Shown here: in pieces, positions 19,637-28,221 of the stretch
How the letters are laid out: each line of letters starts with the position of its first letter
Position numbering within the stretch: position 1 is the stretch's first letter
Assembly (NCBI GenBank): GCA_021732445.1
Contig: JAKFUZ010000015.1
Coordinates: 1 to 64,000 of the forward strand
Source: Sphingomonas sp.
Lineage (GTDB): Bacteria; Pseudomonadota; Alphaproteobacteria; Sphingomonadales; Sphingomonadaceae
DNA: 64,000 nucleotides
Direction: 5' to 3'
Notes under the pieces: generated by a model
The model's database searches: none
What the model was told of the DNA's origin: nothing
The model's input: only the letters and a program-made list of their open reading frames with translations
Program-made: the position numbers and the translations under genes

Positions 19637-20110
19637 TCACCCAAGCGCGCGTGCTGCCGCCAGCACCTCTGCCACATGCCCCGGCACCTTCACCTTGCGC
19701 CAGGCGCGGACCAGCACCCCGGCCGCATCGAACAGAAACGTCGCCCGCTCAATGCCCATATAGGTTTTGCCGTACATGCTCTTTTCCACCCACACGCCAA
19801 AGGCGCTCATTACCGCATTGTCGTCGCCATCGGTCGCGAGCGGCACGGTGAGGCCGTATTTGGCGGCAAATTTCACGTGCTTTGCAGGCGGATCTTTCGA
19901 AACCCCCAGCAGCGCGACACCAAGCGCGGAAAATGCGGCATGTTCAGCGGAAAAATCCTGCGCCTCGCGCGTGCACCCCGGTGTGTCATCCTTGGGATAG
20001 AAATACACGACCAGCGGCTTGCCCACATAATCGCGCAGACTGGCGGCAAGCCCATCGCTGCGCACCAGCGCCACGTCCGGCAACGGCTGCCCCACACCCA
20101 AACCCGTCAT
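19637..20110 (-). CDS. bcp: Peroxiredoxin of the Bcp/PrxQ type
   Basis: The 157-residue thioredoxin-fold peroxidase has its peroxidatic Cys46 in YPKDDTPGCTREAQDF. The position five residues later, where PrxQ-type proteins such as E. coli Bcp have a resolving Cys, is a Gln here, and no other Cys is present. It therefore looks like a 1-Cys type that would need an external thiol. It follows glnE at once: the glnE stop ends 3 bp before the ATG, and an overlapping GTG at 20113 is also possible. Confidence 0.93.
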   Translation of the reverse strand: MTGLGVGQPLPDVALVRSDGLAASLRDYVGKPLVVYFYPKDDTPGCTREAQDFSAEHAAFSALGVALLGVSKDPPAKHVKFAAKYGLTVPLATDGDDNAVMSAFGVWVEKSMYGKTYMGIERATFLFDAAGVLVRAWRKVKVPGHVAEVLAAARALG

Positions 20111-20113
20111 CAC

Positions 20114-22846
20114 CTAGCCTCCCGCAATCTGCTGCCAACATGCGCTTACATCCTGCCGGGTTGCGGCCAGACGCGCAATCACCTCGTCCCAGTCTCCCAA
20201 ACCCGAACTAGCGACCAGCAACGCGCGGGTGGCCGGCGCCGGGGGCTGCAAATCTGGCGCCATCAGCCGCAACATCGGCAGCAACCCCATCATGAAATCA
20301 TGCGCCTCAAGCAATGCCGGTGGCAGCAAACCGGCCCCGACCAGCGCCGCAATCGCCTGGCCAAGATCGGGGTGGAACCCGGTGCGGTGCACCAGTTGCG
20401 TAACATGGACCGCGAACTCGAGATCGACCAGGCCGCCTGGCAACAGCTTTACATCGAGCGGGCCGGCCGGCGGCTTGTTACGCGTAATGTCGGCGCGCAT
20501 CATGACCGCATCGGCCACAATATCGCGCGCTATCCGGGCGCCGCCCAGCACGGCCGCGATGTCGCGCGACACGGCGGCGCGCGCGGCGGCGGCGCCGAAT
20601 ACAGGCCTGGCGCGTGTCAGCGCCATATGTTCCCATGTCCACGCATTCTCGCGCTGATACCGCGCAAATCCCTGCGTCGACACGACCAGCGGCCCCTGCG
20701 CGCCGGATGGCCGCAGCCGGGTGTCAATGTCGTACAACGCGCCAAATGCAGTGGGCACCGACAGGGAAGCGGTCAGGCGTTGCGCGAGCCTATTGTAATA
20801 AAGCACTGCACCCAAAGGTTTTTCACCATCGGATTCCGCAGTATGATCGCCAGTGAACAGATAAACGAGATCAAGGTCTGAGGCGTGGGTGAGCGCGCCG
20901 CCGCCCAGCCTGCCCAGCGCCAATATCACCAGCTCGCTGTTCGGCACCAGGCCATGACGCGCCGCAAAATCGGCGATGGTTGCCTGTGCCAGCACCTCGA
21001 TTGCCGCCTCGGCGACATGCGCATAATCGCGCGACACGGCCGATGAAGGCCGCGCGCCCGCAATGAGTTGCACCCCAAGCGCAAACCGCAATTCACCCAC
21101 CACCCGGCGGACATGATCGAGCACGCCCTGATAATCCGCCTGCCTGCGCGCGCTGTTGTCGGGCGGGTTGCCGGGCGGGTGCATTGCCGCCGCCAATGCG
21201 ACCACCGGGCCGAGCGGTTCGAGCGCGGTTGCATCAATCAAGCCATCCAGCAACGCCGGGCGGCGGCCAAGGGCATCGGCAAGTGCGCTGGCGTGACACA
21301 GGATGAGCGCGAGCAGCCGGGCGAGCGAAGGCCGCGCCTCCAGCAGGCGAAACAAGTTTATGGCACTCGGCAGTTTGGCGAGCATCCGGTCAAGCCGGAC
21401 GAGTGCGGCCGCCGGATCGGGCGCCTCGCCAAAGGCTGCGACCAGCCCGGGCAATGCTGCTTCGAGCGCGTCGCGCGCCGCCGCGCTGCGCAGCGCCGGG
21501 TAGCTCCCGGCCCGCCAGGCATCGATCCGGGCGATTGCGGCGCCAGCGGTCGCGGGCGCAAACCCGGCCGCCGCCAGTTCCTCGCCCAGCCGAACCGGAT
21601 CGCGTGACACCGCACCGCCGCTGCCCGGCTCGATCGAATCGTAGATCGCCGCAACCTGCCCGGTCGGGCCGGCCAGCAGGGCGATCAGCCCGGCACCATC
21701 CGCCAGCCCGTGGAGCGCGGCCACCCCGTCCAGCGCGCTGCCGCCGGGCAGGCTGTGCGTCTGCCGGTCGTCGACCATTTGCAGGCGGTGCTCCACTGTC
21801 CGCAGCAGCGTGTAGGCGTCCCGCATCGCGCTGGCCTCGGCATCGGCAATCACCCCGAGCGCTGCAAGCGCTGCCAGCGCGTCGCGGGTGCCCGGCACGC
21901 GCAGCGCCGGCGCTCGGCCGCCATGGATCAGCTGGTGAATCTGCGCGAAAAACTCCACCTCGCGAATGCCGCCGCGTCCCCGCTTCAAATCAAAGCCTGG
22001 CCCCAGCACCTGCCCCTGCGCGTGGTGGTCGCGAATACGCCGCGAAATATCCCGGATCTGCGCAATCGCGCCGAAATCCAGCGCGCGGCGCCACACGAAC
22101 GGCTCGATGGCCGCCAAAAACCGCGCGCCAAGCGCAAGATCGCCCGCCGCTGCGCGCGCGCGGATAAACGCCGCCCGCTCCCATGCGAGCGCCTGCGATT
22201 CGTAATGCCAGATGGCCGCATCAACCGGCAGCGCAATCGGTGTAATCTCAGCCGACGGGCGAAGACGCAAGTCCACGCGCAGCACATAGCCCTCACCGTC
22301 ACGCGCCTGCAGCAACTCGACCACCCGGCGCGCAATTCTGACAGCGGCCTCCTCGGGCGCCTCGCGCCGGCGGCACGGCAGGGTCTGCGGATCGAACACC
22401 AGAATGGGGTCGATGTCCGACGAATAATTCAGCTCGAAACTGCCCTGCTTGCCAAGCGCAATCGCTGAAAAGCCGATGGGCTCGGCGCCGGGCGTCCGTT
22501 CCCCAATTGCCGCCCGGATCGCGGCATCCAGCGCATAATCGGCAAAATGCGTAAGCGCGCCGGTGACCGCGGTCAGATCAAGCGCACCGGCCAGATCGCC
22601 AACCGCCACCAGCAACGCCAGGCGCCGCCGCTCGATCCGCAGGCGCGTGCCAACCGGCATGGCCATATCGCTGACATAAATCGCCCCGATGTCGGGCAAC
22701 ACTCCGTCCGCGAGCTGCCCGGCAAGCGCGGGCTCGCGCTCCATCACCATCGCCAGGAACGGCGCGCGGGCGCGGGCGCGCGCGGCCGCGGCAGCGATGG
22801 CAGCCTTGGTCACAGGGCACCCGGCCAACGCCCGGCGGCGCGCCAA
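20114..22846 (-). CDS. glnE: Bifunctional glutamine synthetase adenylyltransferase/adenylyl-removing enzyme
   Basis: This ~900-residue GlnE adenylylates and de-adenylylates glutamine synthetase in response to PII. Both nucleotidyltransferase halves are intact. The minus-strand start-proximal domain has LNYSSDIDPILVF and REVEFFAQIHQL. The second has LGRLGGGALTHASDLDLVYLF with ARPVFG downstream and KLLPGGLVDLEFAVHVTQL. E. coli GlnE is about 945 residues, so this one is slightly short at the N-terminus. The first codon listed is TTG; a GTG at 22813 (VTKAAIAAA) is a credible alternative start. Upstream lie 255 bp of apparently non-coding DNA. Confidence 0.94.
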   Translation of the reverse strand: MARRRALAGCPVTKAAIAAAAARARARAPFLAMVMEREPALAGQLADGVLPDIGAIYVSDMAMPVGTRLRIERRRLALLVAVGDLAGALDLTAVTGALTHFADYALDAAIRAAIGERTPGAEPIGFSAIALGKQGSFELNYSSDIDPILVFDPQTLPCRRREAPEEAAVRIARRVVELLQARDGEGYVLRVDLRLRPSAEITPIALPVDAAIWHYESQALAWERAAFIRARAAAGDLALGARFLAAIEPFVWRRALDFGAIAQIRDISRRIRDHHAQGQVLGPGFDLKRGRGGIREVEFFAQIHQLIHGGRAPALRVPGTRDALAALAALGVIADAEASAMRDAYTLLRTVEHRLQMVDDRQTHSLPGGSALDGVAALHGLADGAGLIALLAGPTGQVAAIYDSIEPGSGGAVSRDPVRLGEELAAAGFAPATAGAAIARIDAWRAGSYPALRSAAARDALEAALPGLVAAFGEAPDPAAALVRLDRMLAKLPSAINLFRLLEARPSLARLLALILCHASALADALGRRPALLDGLIDATALEPLGPVVALAAAMHPPGNPPDNSARRQADYQGVLDHVRRVVGELRFALGVQLIAGARPSSAVSRDYAHVAEAAIEVLAQATIADFAARHGLVPNSELVILALGRLGGGALTHASDLDLVYLFTGDHTAESDGEKPLGAVLYYNRLAQRLTASLSVPTAFGALYDIDTRLRPSGAQGPLVVSTQGFARYQRENAWTWEHMALTRARPVFGAAAARAAVSRDIAAVLGGARIARDIVADAVMMRADITRNKPPAGPLDVKLLPGGLVDLEFAVHVTQLVHRTGFHPDLGQAIAALVGAGLLPPALLEAHDFMMGLLPMLRLMAPDLQPPAPATRALLVASSGLGDWDEVIARLAATRQDVSACWQQIAGG

Positions 22847-23101
22847 AACTGCCGCCGACCCGGCGATGAAAGCGGCAACAAAACCGGCATCGCGCTCTTC
22901 ATATCGACACGGAGCGCGATTGTCTCACCCAGACTAACGTCAAACCGGGCGCGCTTGCCGGGCAGCGGTGCCCGGGGGCCCCGATCAGCCGGACGCTGCG
23001 ACCATGCGAGCGCCCCTCCGCGCCTTTTCGCCTCCAACGCGCGCAACGCCTGCCCACGCGCCCGGCGCCGAACCGGGGTGGCCGACCGGGCGCCCCAGCG
23101 G

Positions 23102-23899
23102 TCACCGCTTCTGGCTGAGCGTATCAACGTCATCCATGACCGACTGAAACGCGCTTCTGCCATCACCCGGCGGTCGCGAGCGACGCGACGGTAACGCGCC
23201 GCCGCCCAGCAACGCAGCCAGTGCGAGGCGGCCACGGGCGACCCGGCTTTTGATCGTGCCCACCGGCACCTGGCAAATTTGAGCGGCCTCTTCATAGCCG
23301 AACCCGCCCGCACCGACCAGAATCAACGCTTCGCGCTGTTGTGTTGGCAGTTGCTGGAGTGCCCTTTGCATGTCGCCCAGCTCGATTTGCATGTCCTGCG
23401 CGGCAGGCGCTGAGAGGATTCGGTCGGCGACAGCATCGTCCCATTCGCCGCGAAACCGGTTTCGGCGCATTTGCGACAGATAAACGTTGCGCAAAATGAT
23501 GAAGACCCAGGCGCGCATGTTGGTGCCGGCCTCAAACCGGCTGCGCGCGGCCCAGGCCTTCAGCAAGGTTTCCTGCACAAGATCGTCGGCGAGGTCACGA
23601 TTGCCCGACAGCGAACGGCCAAAAGCGCGCAATTGCGGAATGACGCCGGCCAGGGCTGCCTTGAAATCGGCATCGTTCAGCACGGCGCGGGCGGGCAAAG
23701 CCGGTGCCTCGGTTGCCGGCACCTGCCCGAGCCCGTTCTGCCCGTGCCCGTTCTGCCCCAGCCCGTTCGGCTCAGCGCCGCGTTGCCCGAGCCCGCTCTG
23801 CCCGACACCGCGTTGCGCGGCAGCAAGCTGCGCGTCGCCAAGGCGCCCGATGCCTCCCGGCCCGATACCGACGCGCCCCGCCGGCGGCTCGACCGTCAC
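23102..23899 (-). CDS. ecfG: ECF sigma factor EcfG, general stress response
   Basis: The core from about residue 73 matches the EcfG/ECF15 family. It has sigma-2 with FGRSLSGNRDLADDLVQETL, KAWAARSRFEAGTNMRAWVF and RRNRFRGEWDD. Sigma-4 follows with LPTQQREALILVGAGGFGYE and VGTIKSRVARGR. It is normally held by NepR and freed when phosphorylated PhyR binds NepR. The open frame from GTG at 23899 adds about 70 Gly/Gln-rich residues with tandem repeats not normal for the family. GTG codons at 23722 or 23683 would give a standard ~195-205-residue protein, so the start is uncertain. Unlike many alphaproteobacteria, nepR is not directly upstream of it here. Confidence 0.93.
   Translation of the reverse strand: MTVEPPAGRVGIGPGGIGRLGDAQLAAAQRGVGQSGLGQRGAEPNGLGQNGHGQNGLGQVPATEAPALPARAVLNDADFKAALAGVIPQLRAFGRSLSGNRDLADDLVQETLLKAWAARSRFEAGTNMRAWVFIILRNVYLSQMRRNRFRGEWDDAVADRILSAPAAQDMQIELGDMQRALQQLPTQQREALILVGAGGFGYEEAAQICQVPVGTIKSRVARGRLALAALLGGGALPSRRSRPPGDGRSAFQSVMDDVDTLSQKR
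23726..23815 (-). repeat. Six 15-bp tandem repeats at the 5' end of ecfG
   Basis: Read on the minus strand, six consecutive 15-bp units encode QRGVG, QSGLG, QRGAE, PNGLG, QNGHG and QNGLG. The last three share nearly all bases (CAGAACGGGCACGGG type). If ecfG starts at 23722 the repeats lie in its leader; if at 23899 they are translated. Confidence 0.8.
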
Positions 23900-24021
23900 G
23901 CGGAATCAGCCCGCCGCATCGGCAACCAGGTGGCGGCGATGGAATATCCCCTAACCGGGCCGCCGGGGGCGCGCGCTGCGCCGCTTTTCACCACCGCTAC
24001 ATGCATTGAGGACCCGAAATA

Positions 24022-24825
24022 TCACCGCACCGGAACAGTCGCTTCATCAAAGAACAGCGCCTGCGCAATTGCCGCCTTCACCGTCGCCCGTTGAAACGGC
24101 TTGGTAATGAGGAAGGTGGGTTCAGGCCGGGCGCCTGTCAACAGCCGCTCGGGGAAAGCGGTAATAAAGATCACCGGCACGACAAATTGCTCGATGATGT
24201 CGCGCGCGGCATCAATGCCCGAACTGTCGTCAGCAAGCTGAATATCGGCAAGCACAAGCCCGGGCTGGTCAGCCATGGCCAGCGCCACTGCCTCGGCGCG
24301 CGTCACCGCAACGCCGGTCACCTCATGGCCCATGTCGCGGACCAGCGTTTCGATATCCATTGCGATGATCGGCTCATCCTCGATGATGAGCACGCGGGCG
24401 CGCGTCTGATTGTCGATTTCGGCCAGTGCCTCGTCGATCAGCGGCTTCACCTCGTCCGCCTCCACGCCGATGAGATAGGCTGCATCCTCGCGGGTGAACC
24501 CCTCCATCGCCGTCAACAACAATGCCTGGCGGGAGAGCGGCGTCATCCGCGCAAGTCTTGCGCGGGCGATCGACTCGGCGCGCCCGGAGGCATCGGGCGC
24601 CGGCCCTGCCCGCTCGTCGGCATTGGCCGAATTCCAGATGCCCTGAAACATCCGGTACAGTCCAAGGCGCGGTTCCACATGCGCGGGAAACTCGCCCGGC
24701 GCGGCGACAATCGCCTCAAGCGCGGCCTGCACATAGCGGTCGCCAAGCGCCTGGCTGCCGGTAAGCGCCCTGGCATAGCGGCGCAAAAACGGCAGATGCG
24801 GCACAAGCTGTTGTCCAAGAGCCAT
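24022..24825 (-). CDS. phyR: General stress response anti-anti-sigma response regulator PhyR
   Basis: The 267-residue protein has the PhyR layout. An N-terminal EcfG-sigma-like domain (about 1-135, LPFLRRYARALTGSQALGDR and LARMTPLSRQALLLTAMEGF) mimics the sigma factor. A receiver follows (VLIIEDEPIIAMDIETLV, phospho-acceptor D194 in VLADIQLADD, TAF, TKPF). When phosphorylated it binds NepR and releases EcfG. It is divergent from nepR and lies upstream of ecfG on the same strand with a 122-bp gap. Confidence 0.96.
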   Translation of the reverse strand: MALGQQLVPHLPFLRRYARALTGSQALGDRYVQAALEAIVAAPGEFPAHVEPRLGLYRMFQGIWNSANADERAGPAPDASGRAESIARARLARMTPLSRQALLLTAMEGFTREDAAYLIGVEADEVKPLIDEALAEIDNQTRARVLIIEDEPIIAMDIETLVRDMGHEVTGVAVTRAEAVALAMADQPGLVLADIQLADDSSGIDAARDIIEQFVVPVIFITAFPERLLTGARPEPTFLITKPFQRATVKAAIAQALFFDEATVPVR

Positions 24826-24938
24826 AAATCCTCATCTCCCCCACTTACGCCCTAATGTCGATATGGTGCCGGCGCGAAACACGAAAACCGTTGCGCCCAC
24901 GCATCCTCGTCGCAGCAAAAACTTTTAGTCCCATCTGC

Positions 24939-24963
24939 GGAACCATCTGCAAGGTTTTTTGTT
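24939..24963 (+). promoter_or_regulatory. EcfG-type promoter upstream of nepR
   Basis: GGAAC at 24939-24943, a 16-bp spacer, then tGTT at 24960-24963 agree with the EcfG consensus GGAAC-N16/17-(c)GTT. It sits about 110 bp before the likely nepR start, predicting autoregulation of the stress locus. The opposite strand of the same segment reads GGAAAC-N17-GTT, a weaker match that could serve phyR. Confidence 0.65.
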
Positions 24964-25071
24964 TCCTCCATGCACCATAGTTTGTTTATGATATTCGGGT
25001 CGACCATATGATTTGCCTTGGAACAGCGAGTTTACAGCGCGCGCTGGCAATACCGACCTAGGGGACGAGCG

Positions 25072-25266
25072 TTGACGTCAAACTCCGCCAAGGCGCCCGG
25101 GCTGACCGCAGCGGGCGATGACACGCCAAAGCCGCAGGGCGGCAGGCGCGGCAAGGCCGGTCGCAATGCGCTCGAAACCGGCATTGCGCTTCGCTCGGCC
25201 TATCAGGCAGTCGTCGATGAGGGCATCCCGCAGCATTTGCGCGAGTTGCTGGGCAAGCTCGACTAG
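25072..25266 (+). CDS. nepR: Anti-sigma factor NepR
   Basis: The protein is about 64 residues from TTG at 25072. The C-terminal half is the NepR helix pair: NALETGIALRSAYQAVVDEG, then IPQHLRELLGKLD. NepR sequesters EcfG until phospho-PhyR displaces it. The TTG at 25072 has aggggacgag just upstream, a good Shine-Dalgarno; an in-frame TTG at 25018 lacks one. The stop is 6 bp before the histidine kinase start, so the two form an operon. Confidence 0.92.
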   Translation: MTSNSAKAPGLTAAGDDTPKPQGGRRGKAGRNALETGIALRSAYQAVVDEGIPQHLRELLGKLD

Positions 25267-25272
25267 CCGGGC

Positions 25273-26856
25273 GTGACCCGAAGCCCCTCCGCCGCGCCAA
25301 GCGACCGCGCCACCCGTTTGCCGCGCCGATTGCCGACCGGGGCCAGGCTGCTGCTCCTGCTCGGTGCCGCGCTGCTGCCGCTGGCGCTGCTGGCCGCGGG
25401 AGCGGCGCTGTGGCGCCAAACAACCGCGATGAGCCAGATCAAGGCGCGGGCGGCCGCCGCTGCCCGTCAGGAGGCGCACGCGCTTAGCGCCGGGCTGAGG
25501 CGAGACATGGCCGCGCTGCGCCGGGCGGCGACCGCCGTGCCGCGCGAGCGGCACGAGGCGCAGGGGTGCGCGCGGGCCGCACGGCTGTTTGCCGATCGCC
25601 CGCCGCCCGGCGTCCTCATCCTTGTGCGCGATCGCACCGGTCGCGTGCTGTGCGGCGATACAGCGCTCGTGGCCCTGGCAGACCGGCTGCCCGCCCGCGC
25701 CGACAGGATCGGGCTGCTGGTCGAGCCCGCGCGGGGCATTCTGCTCAGTATCGCCGATGACGACCGGCAACGCGCTGCACACGCCCTGTTCTCAGCCCCG
25801 GCCATCGCACGCGCAATCGCCCGGCGCGACGGTGCTAAAGGCGATCCCACCACAATTTCGGCAAATGGCCGCTCGGTACCTATCGCCCATCGCGGCTCAT
25901 GGCGTCGCCAGCCAGGCTTTCCGCCCGTGAGCGTGCCGCTGGGCATCGGCACGGCGATGTACGCGCTCTACCCGTCTGGCGCTGCGTCCGGACATGCCGT
26001 CCTGCTCGCCGTGCTGGTGCCGGTGATGCTGTGGGCGGCAGCCACACTCATCTGCTGGCTGGTCGTCGACCGGCTGTTGCTGAAGCCGCTGCGCGCGCTC
26101 CACGCCCGGCTCCAAGCCCATCAACCCGGCATGATGCTGGCGCCCGGTGAGCTGCCGGCCATAGCGGTGCAGGAAGTTCACGATCTGGGCGCGGCCTTTC
26201 AGGCGATTGCGGCAACCGTTCACGATCATGAGCAGCGGCTTGCCGACGGGCTTTTGCACCAGACCGCCCTCACGCGCGAAGTGCATCACCGGGTGAAAAA
26301 CAATCTGCAGATCATCTCAAGCCTTATCAACCTGCATGCGCGCGGCGCCCGTTCAGCGGATGCGGGCCTTGCCTATACGTCCATCCAGCGTCGCGTGGAT
26401 GCGCTGGCGGTGGTGCACCGCAACCATTTTGCCGCGATGGAGGAAACCCGCGGGCTCAACCTGCGCGGCATCATCAGCGATCTGACAGCCAATTTGCGCG
26501 CCAGCGTCCCCGAGGCGGAGTCGCCCGCGATCCGGCTCGATTTTGACACGACACTGGTCAGCCAGGACGTGGCAATAGCGGTAGCGTTCCTCATCACCGA
26601 AATCGTCGAACTGGCGATGCTCAAAATGCCGGGCGCGCCCATTTCGCTGCGGCTTGCGGTATCGGCCACGCCGGACCACGCCGTGCTGGAAATCGAATCG
26701 CCAGCGCTACGCGCAACACCGGGCACCAAGCCGGAAATCGCCGACTTATATGGCCGGGTGATTGGCGGGCTGGCGCGCCAGCTTCGCAACCCGATAGCCC
26801 ATGATGCGGCCCGCGGCAGCTACACCATCGACATCGCCGCAACCGGCCGCGACTGA
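25273..26856 (+). CDS. Membrane HisKA_2/HWE-type histidine kinase of the stress locus, degenerate ATPase domain
   Basis: The 527-residue protein starts with GTG. TM1 (about 24-46), a periplasmic domain (50-240), TM2 (241-263), a HAMP-like linker and a dimerisation domain follow. H339 lies in an HRxxN motif (VHHRVKNNLQIISSLINLHA), the signature of kinases that act on PhyR. The ATP-binding domain is poor: the N-box position reads TEIVELAML with Leu447 in place of Asn, and the DxG and glycine-rich boxes are not recognisable (EIESPALR, YGRVIGGLAR). This position in the locus is that of PakF-like kinases in sphingomonads. It may act as a phosphatase, a phosphotransfer partner or a regulator rather than a normal kinase. 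Confidence 0.85.
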   Translation: MTRSPSAAPSDRATRLPRRLPTGARLLLLLGAALLPLALLAAGAALWRQTTAMSQIKARAAAAARQEAHALSAGLRRDMAALRRAATAVPRERHEAQGCARAARLFADRPPPGVLILVRDRTGRVLCGDTALVALADRLPARADRIGLLVEPARGILLSIADDDRQRAAHALFSAPAIARAIARRDGAKGDPTTISANGRSVPIAHRGSWRRQPGFPPVSVPLGIGTAMYALYPSGAASGHAVLLAVLVPVMLWAAATLICWLVVDRLLLKPLRALHARLQAHQPGMMLAPGELPAIAVQEVHDLGAAFQAIAATVHDHEQRLADGLLHQTALTREVHHRVKNNLQIISSLINLHARGARSADAGLAYTSIQRRVDALAVVHRNHFAAMEETRGLNLRGIISDLTANLRASVPEAESPAIRLDFDTTLVSQDVAIAVAFLITEIVELAMLKMPGAPISLRLAVSATPDHAVLEIESPALRATPGTKPEIADLYGRVIGGLARQLRNPIAHDAARGSYTIDIAATGRD

Positions 26857-26868
26857 CCTGCCCGGCGA

Positions 26869-26883
26869 CCGGAGATATTCCGG
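26869..26883. other. Small hairpin between converging genes
   Basis: CCGGA, loop GATAT, TCCGG lies between the stops of the histidine kinase and tatC. No T-tract follows on either strand, so it is at best a weak terminator. Confidence 0.3.
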
Positions 26884-26919
26884 CACAGCGCGGCGCGACC
26901 CAGCCAGACTATCGTGCCG

Positions 26920-27699
26920 TCAGCCCGACGGCTCGGCGGGCGCCGCTTTGCGCCTGCGCCCGGTAATCCAGATGCCGAGGATCGACAGCTCGTACAAAAT
27001 GATGAGCGGTATCGCGAGCAGCAGTTGCGAGCCAATATCGGGCGGCGTAAGCACCGCCGCCACGCCGACCGCGCCGACAATCGCATATCGCCGTGCGCCG
27101 ATAAGCTGTTGCCGGGTCACGATGCCTGCGCGCTCCAGTAGCATGAGCAGAATGGGCAGCAGGAACGACAGCCCAAAGCCGAACAGAAACTGCATGATGA
27201 ACGACAGGTAATTGTCGACGGCTGGCAGCGCCTCGCGCTCTACCCCGCCAATATTTCCTTGAAATCCAAGCAGAAAATGCAGCGCCATCGGCACCGCGAT
27301 ATAATAGGCCATGGCAGCGCCGAGCCCGAACAGCACCGGCGTTGCATATAGAAACGGCAGGAGCGCGCGCTTCTCATTTTTGTAGAGGCCGGGCGCGACA
27401 AACAGCCAGAGCTGATTGGCAATGATCGGGAACGACAGCATCATCGCTGCAAAAAAGGCCACTTTAACCTGCACGAAGAACGCTTCGAAAAGCTGCGTAT
27501 AAATGACGCGGTGCTGCCCGGCCCGTAGCAATGGCTGGAGCAGGAAGGCAAAAATCGTCTCGCTGAAATAAAAACAGGCAAAGAACGCGACCAGCAGCGC
27601 GCCCACGGAAAACAGCAGCCGCCGCCGTAACTCTACCAGGTGATCGAGCAACGGCGCGCGCGACGCGTCCAGCTCGTCGGGCGGGGTCGCGGCATTCAT
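26920..27699 (-). CDS. tatC: Sec-independent protein translocase TatC
   Basis: The 259-residue protein has six membrane helices. The N-terminal PLLDHLVELRRRLL holds the TatC signature Glu and Arg residues that recognise twin-arginine signals; FVAPGLYKNEKR and AVLTPPDIGSQLLLAIPL are also characteristic. TatC is the receptor core of the Tat pathway exporting folded proteins. Its ATG overlaps the tatB stop by 4 bp. Confidence 0.97.
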   Translation of the reverse strand: MNAATPPDELDASRAPLLDHLVELRRRLLFSVGALLVAFFACFYFSETIFAFLLQPLLRAGQHRVIYTQLFEAFFVQVKVAFFAAMMLSFPIIANQLWLFVAPGLYKNEKRALLPFLYATPVLFGLGAAMAYYIAVPMALHFLLGFQGNIGGVEREALPAVDNYLSFIMQFLFGFGLSFLLPILLMLLERAGIVTRQQLIGARRYAIVGAVGVAAVLTPPDIGSQLLLAIPLIILYELSILGIWITGRRRKAAPAEPSG

Positions 27700-28181
27700 G
27701 CAGCAGCCGAACCGGCAGGCGGGTCAACCGGAATGCCCAGCGCCGCGTTTATCTCGTCATCGCTTGGCGGCAGAAGATAGTCGCGCATCGGCGTGGTATA
27801 AGGCTTGGGCACCAGTTGCACGGGACGACCGTCCGCCTCGGCGCCGAACCCGGCCGCATCGTGCGGCACCGCCGCTGCTTCGTCGTCCATTGCCACGCTT
27901 TGCTGGGCGGCATCGGTCGCGCTCATCATGGCGGGCGGCGCAGACGCTGGATGCGCGGCCATGATCCGGGCATTTTCGGCCGCCCATTTTTCTTCGAGTT
28001 CCTTCAGCTCAGCCTCGCGCATCATCGTGTCGAAGCCCTCGCGGAACTGGCGCGTCACGCCACGCGCCCGGCCAACCCAATAGCCGATGACCCGCATCGC
28101 CTTGGGCAAATCCTTGGGGCCAATGACCACGAGCGCGACCACGGCCACGAGCAGGAACTCGTAAGGCGAAACATCGAACAT
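27696..28181 (-). CDS. tatB: Sec-independent protein translocase TatB
   Basis: The 161-residue protein opens MFDVSPYEFLLVAVVALVVI with the GPKDLPKAMR hinge, the TatB pattern. An amphipathic helix and a low-complexity acidic tail follow. It forms the substrate-binding complex with TatC. It lies between tatA (40 bp upstream) and tatC (4-bp overlap). Confidence 0.95.
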   Translation of the reverse strand: MFDVSPYEFLLVAVVALVVIGPKDLPKAMRVIGYWVGRARGVTRQFREGFDTMMREAELKELEEKWAAENARIMAAHPASAPPAMMSATDAAQQSVAMDDEAAAVPHDAAGFGAEADGRPVQLVPKPYTTPMRDYLLPPSDDEINAALGIPVDPPAGSAAA

Positions 28182-28221
28182 CTCAGTCAGCCGGGCAGAG
28201 CGGCGCTATGGCGCATTGGGG

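Noticed and set aside
19511..20881. 456-residue plus-strand open frame opposite bcp/glnE
   Set aside because: Its protein is Arg/His/Gln-rich and has no family features. It lies antisense to two well-supported genes and is a typical shadow frame of GC-rich coding DNA.
25020..25045. Second EcfG promoter (GGAAC at 25020)
   Set aside because: The -10 at the proper spacing is CGCT instead of (C)GTT, and it overlaps the possible upstream nepR start. The element at 24939 is better.
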